Shown here one piece after another: positions 35,806 through 45,378 of a stretch of 64,000 bases of DNA. Where the stretch lies: assembly GCF_001439845.1 (NCBI RefSeq), contig NZ_JYLO01000005.1:186001-250000 (forward strand). Direction: 5' to 3'. The DNA is from Pseudomonas lactis (GTDB lineage Bacteria > Pseudomonadota > Gammaproteobacteria > Pseudomonadales > Pseudomonadaceae). The translations under genes were made by a program, and so were the position numbers. Below the pieces are notes generated by a model. That model worked only from the letters and a program-made list of their open reading frames with translations. It had not been told where the DNA came from and made no database searches. The stretch's first letter is position 1. Each line of letters opens with the position of its first letter.

Positions 35806-36708
35806 TTAAAGGCGTTCCAGTAACACCTGGGCGCGGCTACCAAAAATCTCTAGCAACTTGGCCAGCATATGCGGTGGAGGTTCGTTGGCACGGGTCAGCG
35901 CGTAGAGGGTAATCGGCAGCGGCGGGGTGAGCGTTCGGATATGGGTGGTGGCCGTTGAAGCACCCAATGCTGTGAACGGATCGATCACGGTCAGGCCCGC
36001 GCCGGATTCGACCATGGCGCGGGCCAGTGAGTAGGTCTGCACCGAGATCGTCACTCTTGGTGGCGGGTCGACGCTTTCCAGATAACTCTCCAGCTTGGCG
36101 GCCAGCGGGTCAGCGCTGGAGAGGCCGATCAAGGGCGCACCGGCCAGTTCGGCCAACGGCAGGGGCTGATGCTGTTCGGCGTCCGGCCAATAGCCTTTGG
36201 ACGCCAATGCCACCAGCACGCCGTTGGCCAGTACTTGAGTGGTAAGCCCCGGATGCCCGGAAAAGTTGAGCGTCAGCGCCAGGTCGATCTCGCGCATCAA
36301 CAGCTTTTGCACCAGCTCGTGGCTATGGTCACTGGACAGTTCACAGGCAATGTCCGGGTAATCGCGCTTCCATTCCAGGACCGCCGGCGGTAGCAGCGCC
36401 AGCGCCAGCGCCGGGATTGCGCCGATGCGAATGCTTTGTCCCGGTTCGCGGCGCAAACTTTTCGCCAGGCGCCGCACGCCTTGCAGGCTTGCGCTGACTT
36501 TCTCGACTTCGCGTTCCAGCGCCAGGGCTTCCGGGGTGGGTTGCAATTTACCCCGTACCCGCAGGAATAACGCAAAGCCCAACTGCAGCTCGGCGTGCTG
36601 CAGCACTTTGGTCACCGCCGGTTGCGAGACGTGCAGCAACTGCGCGGCGGCACTGATGGAGCCGGTCTGACGGATGGCCTGGAAGATTTCGATATGACGC
36701 AAGCGCAT
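35806..36708 (-). CDS. LysR-family transcriptional regulator
   Basis: 300 residues; N-terminal helix-turn-helix IFQAIRQTGSISAAAQLLHVSQPAVTK (about 7-33) and a substrate-binding domain. Divergent from a D-amino-acid dehydrogenase operon across about 100 bp, so it probably controls that operon and itself. An ATG 12 bp upstream (MGLA...) is an equally possible start. Confidence 0.85.
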   Translation of the reverse strand: MRLRHIEIFQAIRQTGSISAAAQLLHVSQPAVTKVLQHAELQLGFALFLRVRGKLQPTPEALALEREVEKVSASLQGVRRLAKSLRREPGQSIRIGAIPALALALLPPAVLEWKRDYPDIACELSSDHSHELVQKLLMREIDLALTLNFSGHPGLTTQVLANGVLVALASKGYWPDAEQHQPLPLAELAGAPLIGLSSADPLAAKLESYLESVDPPPRVTISVQTYSLARAMVESGAGLTVIDPFTALGASTATTHIRTLTPPLPITLYALTRANEPPPHMLAKLLEIFGSRAQVLLERL

Positions 36709-36815
36709 GGCGAGTCCCATAACCTTTGTTTATAGGTGAGCCATCTTTATTCATTGTCGGTGACCTGTCACCTGGCTCTACGCTGAGCGCTCTTAATCAA
36801 CGGTTGGGGGCTGGG

Positions 36816-38057
36816 ATGGCCAGGCAGGTTTGCATCATCGGCGGTGGGGTTATCGGCTTGGCCAGCGCTTATGCGTTGGTGCGGGCTGGCCATGAGGTCA
36901 CACTGATCGATGCCCGTGGCACCTTGGGCAGCGAAACCAGTTTCGCCAACGGTGGGCAACTGTCTTATCGTTATGTTGCGCCGCTGGCCGACGCGGGCGT
37001 GCCCTTGCAGGCAATCGGGTGGTTGCTGCGGGGTGACTCGCCCTTGAAGTTGCGACCCCGCCTCGACCCACAGCAATGGCGCTGGATGGCGGCCTTTATC
37101 GGCGCTTGCCGAGGTTCGGTCAACACGCGTAACGGTGCCCATCTTCTGCGCCTGGCTACCCTGAGTCAGAGCACGTTACAGCAGTGGCGCGAGGATGATC
37201 GCCTGGGCGGCTTCGACTGGCGGCGCAACGGCAAGCTGGTGATGTTTCGCAGCGCCAGCACCTTTGAACATGCGCGCGCCAAGGTCACAAATTTCCTGCA
37301 GCAACAGGTGTTGTCGTCTGTTGAGTGCGCTCGCCTGGAGCCCGCATTGGCGGACGGTGGCTTTGTCGGTGGCATCTATACGCCGAATGAGGAGGTGGGG
37401 GATTGCCACGCTTTTTGCCGGCAGTTGGCGGCCCGTCTTGACGCGTCGGGGCGTTGCCGGTTCTTGCTCGGGCGCAAGGTCACCGGGTTGCGCCATGCTG
37501 GCGGTGCGGTACAGGCCATCGAACTGGGTGACGAGGTAATGCCGGTCGAGCAGTTGGTGCTCGCGGCCGGTTATCGCAGCGCTGAGTTGGCACTGCCGGG
37601 GCTGTCACTGCCCGTATATCCGCTCAAGGGCTACAGCCTGAGCGTGCCGATTGGCCCGCAACACCAGGCGCCGAACGTGAGCATCACCGACTACGACCGC
37701 AAGATCGTCTACGCACGTCTCGGTGAGCAACTTCGGGTCGCGGCCATGGTGGATATTGTGGGATTCGATGCCGGCCTTGAGCCTTCGCGTCTGGCGTTGA
37801 TGAAGCGCCAGGCAGTAGAGACATTTCCCCATGCAGCTGACTACGCACACGCGCTCGAATGGGCTGGCATGCGCCCGGCCACGCCAACGGGCGTGCCGCT
37901 GATTGGTGCCAGCCGCTATCGCAACCTGTGGCTGAACCTGGGCCACGGTGCCCTTGGCTTTACCCTGGCCTGCGGCAGCGGCCAACTATTGGCCGAGTTG
38001 ATCGACCAGCGCACCCCTTCCATTGATATGCAGGGCCTGACGCCCCGCGCCGCTTGA
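36816..38057 (+). CDS. FAD-dependent D-amino-acid dehydrogenase (DadA-like)
   Basis: 413 residues of the glycine oxidase/DAO family. The FAD-binding GGGVIGLASAYALVRAGHE begins at residue 9 and the second FAD region is near the C-terminus (NLWLNLGHGALGF). It oxidatively deaminates D-amino acids, passing electrons to the membrane chain (family knowledge); the substrate is not readable. Strong GGGGG ribosome-binding site 5 bp before the ATG; a frame extension to 36726 is unlikely. First gene of a three-gene operon with ridA and a binding protein. Confidence 0.85.
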   Translation: MARQVCIIGGGVIGLASAYALVRAGHEVTLIDARGTLGSETSFANGGQLSYRYVAPLADAGVPLQAIGWLLRGDSPLKLRPRLDPQQWRWMAAFIGACRGSVNTRNGAHLLRLATLSQSTLQQWREDDRLGGFDWRRNGKLVMFRSASTFEHARAKVTNFLQQQVLSSVECARLEPALADGGFVGGIYTPNEEVGDCHAFCRQLAARLDASGRCRFLLGRKVTGLRHAGGAVQAIELGDEVMPVEQLVLAAGYRSAELALPGLSLPVYPLKGYSLSVPIGPQHQAPNVSITDYDRKIVYARLGEQLRVAAMVDIVGFDAGLEPSRLALMKRQAVETFPHAADYAHALEWAGMRPATPTGVPLIGASRYRNLWLNLGHGALGFTLACGSGQLLAELIDQRTPSIDMQGLTPRAA

Positions 38058-38067
38058 GGATGCAGCC

Positions 38068-38418
38068 ATGACCATCACCCGAATTAATAGCAACGAACGA
38101 CTCAGCGGTGCCGTGACGTTCAAGGACCTGGTGTTTCTTTCGGGCCAGGTCCCCGGCGACGGCCTGGATGTGGCCACCCAGACCCGCGAAGTGCTGGCCA
38201 GGATCGACACGCTGCTGGCCGAGGCGGGCAGTGATAAGGACCATTTACTCAACGCGACGATTTACCTGAAGGACATCGGTACCGGTTTTGCGCCGATGAA
38301 TGAAGTCTGGTCCGCATGGCTCTCGCCAGGCATGGCGCCCACGCGCACCACCCTGCAGGCAGAACTGGCACGACCGAATGTGCTGGTGGAAATCAGCGTG
38401 ATAGCAGTACGTAAATAA
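38068..38418 (+). CDS. RidA/YjgF family enamine/imine deaminase
   Basis: 116 residues, a trimeric RidA-fold protein that hydrolyses reactive imines made by amino-acid oxidases. The carboxylate-binding Arg93 in PTRTTLQ and the catalytic-site Glu108 in VEISVIAV are present. 10 bp after the dehydrogenase, whose imine product is its obvious substrate. Confidence 0.9.
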   Translation: MTITRINSNERLSGAVTFKDLVFLSGQVPGDGLDVATQTREVLARIDTLLAEAGSDKDHLLNATIYLKDIGTGFAPMNEVWSAWLSPGMAPTRTTLQAELARPNVLVEISVIAVRK

Positions 38419-38443
38419 CCTCAAAGACCAACGGAGAATAACA

Positions 38444-39346
38444 ATGAAAAAGATCCTGTTGACCGGCTGCGCGCTGGGGCTTTTGTTGAGCGCACAGGCC
38501 CATGCAACCGAAGCGCCGCTGGAGGGCGCGTTGAGCAAGATCGCCAGCGCCAAGTCCATCACCCTGGGCTATCGCGATGCGTCGGTGCCGTTTTCCTACG
38601 TGGGGGATAGCAGTGGCAAGCCGATGGGTTACTCGGTGGATCTGGCAAACAAGATTGTCGAGCGTATCCAGCAGAAAACCGCAGTGGGCGACCTCAAGGT
38701 GAAGTACAACCTGGTGACGTCCCAAACCCGGATCCCACTGGTGCAGAACGGCACTGTGGATTTGGAGTGCGGCTCCACCGGCGTGACGGCTGAACGGCAG
38801 AAGCAGGTGGCGTTCTCCTACGGGTTTATCTACGTAAAGGGCCAGTTGCTGACGGCCAAGGACAGCGGGATCAAAGGCTTTGCCGACCTTGCGGGCAAGA
38901 ATGTGGTGACCACCGCCGGCACCACCAATGAGCGCTTCCTCAAAAGTTATAACGCTGAACACAAAGCCAATATGTTCGTGATCAGTGCCAAGGACCATGG
39001 CGAAGCGTTCAAGATGCTCGAGACTGGCCGGGCCGTAGCGTTCTATATGGACGATGCATTGCTCTACGGCGAGCGCGCCAAGGCCAAGGACCCGCATCAT
39101 TGGGTGGTGGTGGGCGAGGAGCAATCACGGGAAATCTACAGCTGCATGGTGCGCAAGGATGACCCGCAGTTTCTGGCGGTGGTCAACCAAACCCTGGGCG
39201 ATCTGTACCGCTCGGGAGAGATCAACGGGATTTACCAACGCTGGTTCGAGCAGCCGATTCCGCCCAAGGGCTTGAACCTGGAGTTCCCGATGACCAGCGA
39301 GTTGAAGGCGATCATCGCTAAGCCAGTGAGTGACCCAGTGGAGTAA
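38444..39346 (+). CDS. Amino-acid ABC transporter substrate-binding protein (GltI-like)
   Basis: 300 residues. Signal peptide to about residue 22 (AQAHA), then a family 3 solute-binding fold with ITLGYRDASVPFSY, DLECGSTGVTAERQ and the C-terminal MTSELKAI seen in glutamate/aspartate binding proteins. No permease or ATPase genes follow, so it must use a transporter encoded elsewhere or act as an orphan binder. 25 bp after ridA. Confidence 0.88.
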   Translation: MKKILLTGCALGLLLSAQAHATEAPLEGALSKIASAKSITLGYRDASVPFSYVGDSSGKPMGYSVDLANKIVERIQQKTAVGDLKVKYNLVTSQTRIPLVQNGTVDLECGSTGVTAERQKQVAFSYGFIYVKGQLLTAKDSGIKGFADLAGKNVVTTAGTTNERFLKSYNAEHKANMFVISAKDHGEAFKMLETGRAVAFYMDDALLYGERAKAKDPHHWVVVGEEQSREIYSCMVRKDDPQFLAVVNQTLGDLYRSGEINGIYQRWFEQPIPPKGLNLEFPMTSELKAIIAKPVSDPVE

Positions 39347-39370
39347 GCCTGGGGTAACCCGATAAAACGG

Positions 39371-39396
39371 TGGGAGCAGGCAGGCCAGCTCCCACA
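39371..39396. repeat. Single REP hairpin
   Basis: TGGGAGCAGGCAGGCCAGCTCCCA between the convergent binding-protein gene and rsmE. Confidence 0.55.
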
Positions 39397-39421
39397 GTTG
39401 ATTTGGGTTTACAGGGTGAGG

Positions 39422-40141
39422 TTAGAAGTCGCCCCAGAGTTGTTGGGCGACGGATAATGCGACGACGGGCGCGGTCTCGGTACGCAACACCCGCGGGCCG
39501 AGGCGGGCGGCATGGTAGCCGGCGCCCTGGGCGGTCTCGACTTCATTGTCGGTCAGCCCACCTTCGGGGCCGATCAAGAACGCCAGGCTGGAGGGCTTGG
39601 CGTGGCTGATCATCGGCTCTGCCACCGGGTGCAGCACCAGCTTCAAGTCCGCCTCGGTTTGCTTGAGCCAGTCTGCCAGCAAGAGCGGTGGGTGAATCAC
39701 CGGCACCGTTGAACGCCCACATTGCTCGCACGCGCTGATTGCTACCTGGCGCCAGTGCAGCAAACGCTTGTCGGCGCGTTCGTCCTTGAGGCGTACTTCG
39801 CAGCGGTCGCTGAAGATCGGTGTGATCGCGTTGACGCCCAATTCAGTGGCTTTCTGGATCGCCCAATCCATGCGCTCGCCCCGGGACAGGCCCTGGCCGA
39901 GGTGAATATGCAAGGGAGATTCAGCCTGGCCGGCAAAGCTTTCCGTGAGTTGCACGGTGACGCGTTTTTTACCGACTTCCAGCAAGGTGCCACGAAATTC
40001 CTGGCCAGAGCCGTCGAACAATTGCACGGCATCGCCCTCAGTCATGCGCAACACACGGCTGATGTAATGCGCCTGGGCTTCGGGCAATTCGTGATCACCG
40101 AGGCTCAGCGGGGTGTCGGTGAAAAAGCGGGACAATCTCAT
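39422..40141 (-). CDS. rsmE: 16S rRNA m3U1498 methyltransferase RsmE
   Basis: 239 residues; N-terminal PUA-like domain (AHYISRVLRMTEGD) and a C-terminal SPOUT knot with LIGPEGGLTDNEV and LGPRVLRTETA, which bind SAM. Methylates N3 of U1498 in 16S rRNA. Lies just before bioA on the same strand, separated by a REPIN. Confidence 0.96.
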   Translation of the reverse strand: MRLSRFFTDTPLSLGDHELPEAQAHYISRVLRMTEGDAVQLFDGSGQEFRGTLLEVGKKRVTVQLTESFAGQAESPLHIHLGQGLSRGERMDWAIQKATELGVNAITPIFSDRCEVRLKDERADKRLLHWRQVAISACEQCGRSTVPVIHPPLLLADWLKQTEADLKLVLHPVAEPMISHAKPSSLAFLIGPEGGLTDNEVETAQGAGYHAARLGPRVLRTETAPVVALSVAQQLWGDF

Positions 40142-40167
40142 ATCTGTTCTCTGAAGAGGTTGTTTAT

Positions 40168-40265
40168 GTAGGAGCGAGGGGGACGCCTAGTTCTTGCTCG
40201 CGAAAAATGTACATCCGACGCAGCGGTGCGCCTGGAATGCCTTCGCGAGCAAGCTCGCTCCTACA
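40168..40265. repeat. REPIN, 'GTAGGAGCGAG' type, with 14-bp insertion
   Basis: The right arm is standard (CGCGAGCAAGCTCGCTCCTAC). The left arm reads GTAGGAGCGAG, then GGGGACGCCTAGTT (40179-40192), then CTTGCTCGCG, so 14 extra bases sit in the middle of the stem. Confidence 0.8.
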
Positions 40266-40278
40266 AGGATTTGGGCAA

Positions 40279-41685
40279 TCAACCCGGATCACGGAAGCCT
40301 GGGTGAAAATCTTTGGGCACCGCCACACTGACTTTGCTGTTAGTGGCGATATCGATGCCTTCGCTGGCCACTTCGGCCAGAAAGTCGATCTGTTCGGGTG
40401 TAATCACATACGGCGGCAGGAAATACACCACGCTGCCCAACGGCCGCAACAACGCACCACGTTCCAACGCGTGCTCGAAAACCTTCAAACCACGGCGCTC
40501 CTGCCACGGGTAGGCGGCCTTGGTGGCTTTGTCCTGCACCATCTCGATGGCCAGCACCATGCCGGTCTGGCGCACTTCGGATACGTGAGGGTGGTCCACC
40601 AAGTGCGCGGTGGCGGTGGCCATGCGCTGGGCCAGGGCCTTGTTGCTCTCGATGACGTTGTCTTCTTCAAAGATATCCAGCGTCGCCAACGCCGCCGCAC
40701 AGGCCAGCGGGTTGCCGGTGTAGCTGTGGGAGTGCAGGAAGGCGCGCAAGGTGGGGTAATCGTCGTAGAAGGCGCTGTAGACCTCTTCGGTTGTGACCAC
40801 GGCGGCCAGCGGCAGGTAACCGCCGGTAAGGGCCTTGGACAGGCACAGGAAGTCCGGGCGGATGCCGGCTTGTTCACAGGCGAACATGCTGCCGGTGCGG
40901 CCAAAGCCCACGGCGATTTCGTCGTGGATCAAATGCACGCCATAGCGGTCGCAGGCTTCGCGCAGCAGCTTGAGGTACACCGGGTGGTACATGCGCATGC
41001 CACCGGCGCCCTGGATCAGCGGCTCGACAATCACGGCGGCAACGGTGTCGTGGTGCTCGGCCAGGGTCTGTTCCATGGCCAGAAACATGTTGCGCGAGTG
41101 TTCTTCCCAGCTCATGCCTTCGGGGCGCAGGTAGCAGTCCGGGCTCGGCACCTTGATCGTGTCGAGCAGCAGCGCCTTGTAGGTCTCGGTAAACAGCGGC
41201 ACGTCACCCACCGACATCGCGGCGATGGTTTCGCCGTGGTAACTGTTGGTGAGGGTGACGAAGCGCTTTTTATTCGGCTGACCGCGGTTGAGCCAGTAGT
41301 GAAAGCTCATCTTCAGCGCCACTTCGATGCAGGACGAACCGTTATCGGCGTAGAAGCAGCGGGTCAGCCCTTCGGGCGTCATCGCGACCAGGCGCTCGGA
41401 CAGCTCGATCACCGGCTGATGGCTGAAGCCGGCGAGGATCACGTGTTCCAGCTGGTCGACCTGGTCCTTGATGCGCTGGTTGATACGCGGGTTGGCGTGG
41501 CCGAATACGTTGACCCACCAGGAACTGACGGCGTCGAGGTAGCGCTTGCCTTCGAAGTCTTCCAGCCATACGCCTTCACCGCGTTTGATGGGCACCAGCG
41601 GCAGTTGCTGGTGGTCTTTCATCTGGGTGCAGGGATGCCACAGCACCGCGAGGTCGCGTTGCATCCACTGGTTGTTCAAGCCCAT
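40279..41685 (-). CDS. bioA: Adenosylmethionine--8-amino-7-oxononanoate aminotransferase BioA
   Basis: 468 residues, class III PLP aminotransferase making 7,8-diaminopelargonate in biotin synthesis with SAM as amino donor. Typical N-terminal LAVLWHPCTQM, YADNGSSCIEVALKM, HDEIAVGFGRTG, and the PLP lysine in CLSKALTGGY. Start MGLNNQ follows an AGGAG site; a longer frame to 41811 has no support. No other bio genes nearby. Confidence 0.95.
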   Translation of the reverse strand: MGLNNQWMQRDLAVLWHPCTQMKDHQQLPLVPIKRGEGVWLEDFEGKRYLDAVSSWWVNVFGHANPRINQRIKDQVDQLEHVILAGFSHQPVIELSERLVAMTPEGLTRCFYADNGSSCIEVALKMSFHYWLNRGQPNKKRFVTLTNSYHGETIAAMSVGDVPLFTETYKALLLDTIKVPSPDCYLRPEGMSWEEHSRNMFLAMEQTLAEHHDTVAAVIVEPLIQGAGGMRMYHPVYLKLLREACDRYGVHLIHDEIAVGFGRTGSMFACEQAGIRPDFLCLSKALTGGYLPLAAVVTTEEVYSAFYDDYPTLRAFLHSHSYTGNPLACAAALATLDIFEEDNVIESNKALAQRMATATAHLVDHPHVSEVRQTGMVLAIEMVQDKATKAAYPWQERRGLKVFEHALERGALLRPLGSVVYFLPPYVITPEQIDFLAEVASEGIDIATNSKVSVAVPKDFHPGFRDPG

Positions 41686-41957
41686 CGGTGATCTCCTCGA
41701 AGCGGTCCCGCTGCCTGCGCGGGCGAAACAATCGCGCAAGCCTATGCAATGGTGGCTTGGCTCACAAGCCATTGTGGGGAAATTCGCGGTAAATGCAGGA
41801 CGGTCTGTCACGTTTCTTGGGAATAGTCTTAATCCCTTGTTAATTTATTATGCATAGCCTCTTTATCGTATTTCTCGATATTTCAAAGCAAAATTTTCCG
41901 CTTTAATTCGATAGGTAAAGCGCTAGTCTTGGGCACAGTTCTTACGGGATTAAGTAC
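41686..41957. other. Intergenic region bioA/cytochrome b
   Basis: About 270 bp between divergent genes. The half nearest the cytochrome gene (41815-41935) is AT-rich and must hold its promoter, but no well-spaced -35/-10 pair stood out. Confidence 0.4.
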
Positions 41958-42509
41958 ATGCAGCTACGCAATTCGCCGGCCCGCTATGGTTGGGTCAGCA
42001 TGGTTCTGCACTGGGGCGTCGCCCTGGTGGTGTTCGGTTTATTTGCCTTGGGCTTGTGGATGGTCGGTCTCGATTACTACAGCGCCTGGCGCAAAGATGC
42101 GCCCGACTTGCACAAGAGCATTGGCATCACGCTGTTCGCCATCATGCTGGTGCGGATCGTCTGGCGCCTGGTCAGCCCGCCGCCGCCACCGCTGACCAGC
42201 TATAGCCGCATGACGCGGATCGGTGCCGCATTTGGGCACGCATTCCTTTATGTTGGGCTGTTTGCCGTGATGATTGCCGGTTACCTGATTTCCACCGCAG
42301 ACGGTGTCGGTATCCCGGTGTTTGGTCTGTTTGAAATTCCTGCCGTGGTTTCCGGTCTACCGGACCAGGCAGATACCGCCGGTTGGGTGCACCTGTACCT
42401 GGCCTGGGTGTTGGTGGTCTTCGCCGGCTTGCACGGCGTGGCGGCACTGAAACACCACTTTATCGATCGTGATGCGACCCTTACGCGAATGCTGGGACGC
42501 AAAGCCTGA
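41958..42509 (+). CDS. Cytochrome b561 family membrane protein
   Basis: 183 residues with four membrane helices and haem-ligand histidines in VLHWGVAL (near 18), DLHKSIG (near 51), [11 protein letters not shown] (near 155-163). Di-haem b-type cytochromes of this family move electrons between quinol and periplasmic partners. Immediately upstream of a YceI gene, a common pairing in which YceI may bind isoprenoid quinones. Confidence 0.9.
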   Translation: MQLRNSPARYGWVSMVLHWGVALVVFGLFALGLWMVGLDYYSAWRKDAPDLHKSIGITLFAIMLVRIVWRLVSPPPPPLTSYSRMTRIGAAFGHAFLYVGLFAVMIAGYLISTADGVGIPVFGLFEIPAVVSGLPDQADTAGWVHLYLAWVLVVFAGLHGVAALKHHFIDRDATLTRMLGRKA

Positions 42510-42541
42510 TGTTCAACCTCGACTCACAAGGAATAGAAAGC

Positions 42542-43120
42542 ATGTTGAAAAAAACACTCGCTGCGCTGGCAATCGGTTCTGCCCTGCTGTCCGCAGGTTC
42601 GGCGATGGCCGCTGACTACAAGATCGATAAAGAAGGCCAACACGCCTTTATCGATTGGAAAATCAGCCACCTGGGCTACAGCTACATCCACGGTACCTTC
42701 AAGGACTGGGATGGCACCTTCAGCTGGGACGCAGCCAAGCCTGAAGCCAGCAAAATCGCGGTCGACGTGAAAACCGCCAGCCTGTGGTCCAACCACGCAG
42801 AACGTGACAAGCACATCGCCAGCAAAGACTTCATCGATGTGGCCAAATTTGCCGATGCCAAGTTCGTGTCTACCGCCGTCAAATCCACTGGCGAAAAGAC
42901 AGCTGATGTGACTGGCGACCTGACGTTCCACGGTGTGACTAAGCCTGTGACCTTCAAGGCCACCTTCAACGGTGAAGGCAAGGATCCATGGGGCGGCGAA
43001 CGTGCCGGCTTCAACGCCAAGACCACGATTGACTTGAACGACTTCGGCGTGAAAGGCCCAGGCCCGACTTCGCAGACTGTCGACTTGGACATCTCGCTGG
43101 AAGGCGTGAAGCAGAAGTAA
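42542..43120 (+). CDS. Periplasmic YceI family protein
   Basis: 192 residues. Signal peptide cleaved after AMA (about 22), then the lipocalin-like YceI barrel ([36 protein letters not shown]). Members bind polyisoprenoids such as ubiquinone. 32 bp after the cytochrome b gene. Followed by a strong terminator. Confidence 0.94.
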   Translation: MLKKTLAALAIGSALLSAGSAMAADYKIDKEGQHAFIDWKISHLGYSYIHGTFKDWDGTFSWDAAKPEASKIAVDVKTASLWSNHAERDKHIASKDFIDVAKFADAKFVSTAVKSTGEKTADVTGDLTFHGVTKPVTFKATFNGEGKDPWGGERAGFNAKTTIDLNDFGVKGPGPTSQTVDLDISLEGVKQK

Positions 43121-43131
43121 TTTCTGCCTGT

Positions 43132-43171
43132 ACACAAAAAAACCGGATTCTGAGATCCGGTTTTTTTGTGT
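43132..43171. terminator. Rho-independent terminator after the YceI gene
   Basis: A perfect 17-bp inverted repeat, ACACAAAAAAACCGGAT / ATCCGGTTTTTTTGTGT, with a 6-base loop and T-runs on both strands, so it can work in both directions. Confidence 0.9.
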
Positions 43172-43186
43172 CTGAAATGCAGTCAA

Positions 43187-43273
43187 TGTGGGAGCTGGCT
43201 TGCCTGCGATGCAGGCACCTCGGTACATCAGGTGCACCGGGTTGATGCCATCGCAGGCAAGCCAGCTCCCACA
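43187..43273. repeat. REPIN, 'GTGGGAGCTGGCTTGCC' type
   Basis: Inverted arms TGTGGGAGCTGGCTTGCCTG and its complement, just after the rhlE 3' end. Confidence 0.86.
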
Positions 43274-43278
43274 GAAAA

Positions 43279-45156
43279 TCAGCGGTTGCGAGTCAGCAGC
43301 GCTGGTTTCTCACCACGAGGACGGCCTGGCAGTTGGTCCAACTGCTCAGGTGTCGGGAAGCGATCCGCTTTCGACTCCTTGTGGATGATCTTCGGCGCCG
43401 GGCCACCGCGCGGGTTTTGTACCGCAGGCTCGGACGAGCGAGGCTGATCGTCACGGGCCGGGCGGCGGTTGTTGCTTCGCGAGTCTTCGCGACGGGCCTG
43501 GCCGTCACGCGGTGCGCCATTACGCGGGCCGCTGCGCTTGGCAGGCGGGGTACCGGTGGTGCCGCCGCTGCTGTTGCGCGGGGCGTTCTGGCGACCGCCC
43601 TGTGGCTGGCCGCTACGTGGAGCGCCTGCGCCCTGGGCCGGAGCCCCTGGACGACGGCCACGGCCCTGGGCCGGTTTGGCTTGGGGTACGTAGTCGACGC
43701 GGTTACCGAAGTTATCGATATCGTCGTCAAGGAACTCGTCCGGGGCGCGGTCGGCCGCGGCGCGTGGTGGCTGGCTCGGCTGGCGCTGTTCGCGGGCCGG
43801 GGTACCTTCACGGGGCTTCTGCTCACGGGCCGGGCGTTCGCCACGGCTGCTGGTCGCGGATTTTTCCTTGCCCTTGTCCTTGCCTTTGTCGCGACGACCA
43901 CCGCCACCACCGCCGCCGTTCGGGCCATCGCCTTTGGGGCCGCGTGGGTTGCGTGGGTTACGCACGTCTGGGCGTTCGCGCGCTTCTGGCTTCTCGGCCT
44001 CCACGGCGCTGGCATCGAAGCCCATCAGGTCGCCGTCGGCGATTTTCTGCTTGGTCATGCGTTCGATGCTTTTCAGCAGTTTTTCTTCGTCCGGCGCGAC
44101 CAACGAAATGGCCTCGCCCGAACGACCGGCACGGCCCGTACGGCCGATACGGTGCACATAGTCTTCATCGACGTTTGGCAGCTCAAAGTTGACCACGTGT
44201 GGCAACTGGTCGATATCCAGGCCGCGTGCGGCGATATCGGTAGCGACCAGGATACGCACAGTACCGGCCTTGAAGTCGGCCAGGGCTTTGGTGCGTGCGT
44301 TCTGGCTCTTGTTGCCGTGGATGGCAACGGCGGTGAGGCCGTGCTTGTCCAGGTACTCGGCCAGGCGGTTGGCGCCGTGCTTGGTGCGGGTGAACACCAG
44401 CACCTGTTCCCAGGCACCGTGGGTGATCAGGTGCGCCAGCAGCGAGCGCTTGTGGCTGGCTGCCAGGCGGAACACGCGTTGCTCGATACGCTCGACCGTG
44501 GTGTTCGGTGGCGTGACTTCGATGCGCTCGGGGTTGTGCAGCAGCTTGCCAGCCAGGGCGGTGATGTCCTGGGAGAACGTTGCCGAAAACAGCAGGTTCT
44601 GACGTTTGGCCGGCAGGCGGGCGAGGACCTTTTTCACGTCATGGACAAAGCCCATGTCGAGCATGCGGTCGGCTTCGTCCAGCACGAGGATTTCCACGTG
44701 GGACAAATCGACGCTGCCTTGGCCGCACAGGTCGAGCAAGCGACCCGGGCAGGCCACCAGCACGTCGACGCCACGGGACATGGCCTGAACCTGTGGGTTC
44801 ATGCCGACGCCGCCGAAGATGCAGGCGCTGACGAACTTCAAGTCGCGGGCATACAGCTTGAAGCTGTCGTGCACTTGGGCTGCGAGTTCGCGGGTTGGGG
44901 TCAGGACCAGTACACGCGGTTGGCGCGGGCCGTGACGTTGGGATTTGTCCGGGTGACCGTTGGGAAACAACCGCTCCAGGATCGGGAGGGCGAAACCGCC
45001 GGTTTTACCAGTACCTGTCTGAGCCGCGACCATCAGGTCGCGACCTTGCAACACGGCGGGAATGGCCCGCTGTTGCACCGGAGTAGGCTCGGTATAGCCC
45101 GCTGCCTCGATGGCGCGGACTAAAGCCTCGGAGAGACCGAGGGAAGCAAAGGACAT
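43279..45156 (-). CDS. rhlE: DEAD-box ATP-dependent RNA helicase RhlE
   Basis: 625 residues. Q motif (YTEPTPVQQ, 21-29), Walker A AQTGTGKT (45-52), PTRELA, DEAD (160-163), SAT, and [13 protein letters not shown]. After the core (about 390 onward) is a long disordered tail rich in Gly, Arg, Pro, Gln and Asn, with basic blocks that probably bind RNA. RhlE helicases act in ribosome assembly and RNA decay. Start at MSFASLG; the frame continues 33 bp upstream without support. The antisense strand is also open over most of the gene, a codon-bias effect. Confidence 0.93.
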   Translation of the reverse strand: MSFASLGLSEALVRAIEAAGYTEPTPVQQRAIPAVLQGRDLMVAAQTGTGKTGGFALPILERLFPNGHPDKSQRHGPRQPRVLVLTPTRELAAQVHDSFKLYARDLKFVSACIFGGVGMNPQVQAMSRGVDVLVACPGRLLDLCGQGSVDLSHVEILVLDEADRMLDMGFVHDVKKVLARLPAKRQNLLFSATFSQDITALAGKLLHNPERIEVTPPNTTVERIEQRVFRLAASHKRSLLAHLITHGAWEQVLVFTRTKHGANRLAEYLDKHGLTAVAIHGNKSQNARTKALADFKAGTVRILVATDIAARGLDIDQLPHVVNFELPNVDEDYVHRIGRTGRAGRSGEAISLVAPDEEKLLKSIERMTKQKIADGDLMGFDASAVEAEKPEARERPDVRNPRNPRGPKGDGPNGGGGGGGRRDKGKDKGKEKSATSSRGERPAREQKPREGTPAREQRQPSQPPRAAADRAPDEFLDDDIDNFGNRVDYVPQAKPAQGRGRRPGAPAQGAGAPRSGQPQGGRQNAPRNSSGGTTGTPPAKRSGPRNGAPRDGQARREDSRSNNRRPARDDQPRSSEPAVQNPRGGPAPKIIHKESKADRFPTPEQLDQLPGRPRGEKPALLTRNR

Positions 45157-45378
45157 GAGTAATCCTGTTTTAGTTAGGGCTTGGCCCAAAGGGATAATCT
45201 TGCCGGGCGTGAATGGCGCTTAGGGGAGCGCAACCCCGTCCGGTCCTGCTGCGTCTGGCGGGCACTCCACCGGCTCGCGCGGGCCGCAAAGCTGCGCAGT
45301 AGCTGGGTTGGGTGCCGTTTTCAAGACCCGAGCGGCCGGGCGTAAGCCTGGCGGAAAGGCCGCAGTATAACAGAGCAA
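45157..45378 (-). promoter_or_regulatory. Long GC-rich leader of rhlE, with extended -10 promoter
   Basis: On the minus strand TGTTATACT (extended -10; TATACT is plus 45364-45369) would start transcription near 45357, giving a leader of about 200 nt. It can form several GC-rich hairpins, including GCGGCC/GGCCGC and GGGG-TTGCGCT-CCCC. A 70-residue frame covers it but has no recognisable domain. Such leaders often control helicase genes; here this is inference. Confidence 0.45.

Noticed and set aside
43333..45123. 596-codon open frame antisense to rhlE
   Set aside because: It mirrors the codon bias of a GC-rich gene; rhlE on the other strand has all DEAD-box motifs, and the antisense protein has none.
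45157..45378. SRP (4.5S) RNA or RNase P RNA in the rhlE leader
   Set aside because: The conserved GGUCCGGAAGGAAGCAGC core of SRP RNA and the conserved RNase P core were not found on either strand.
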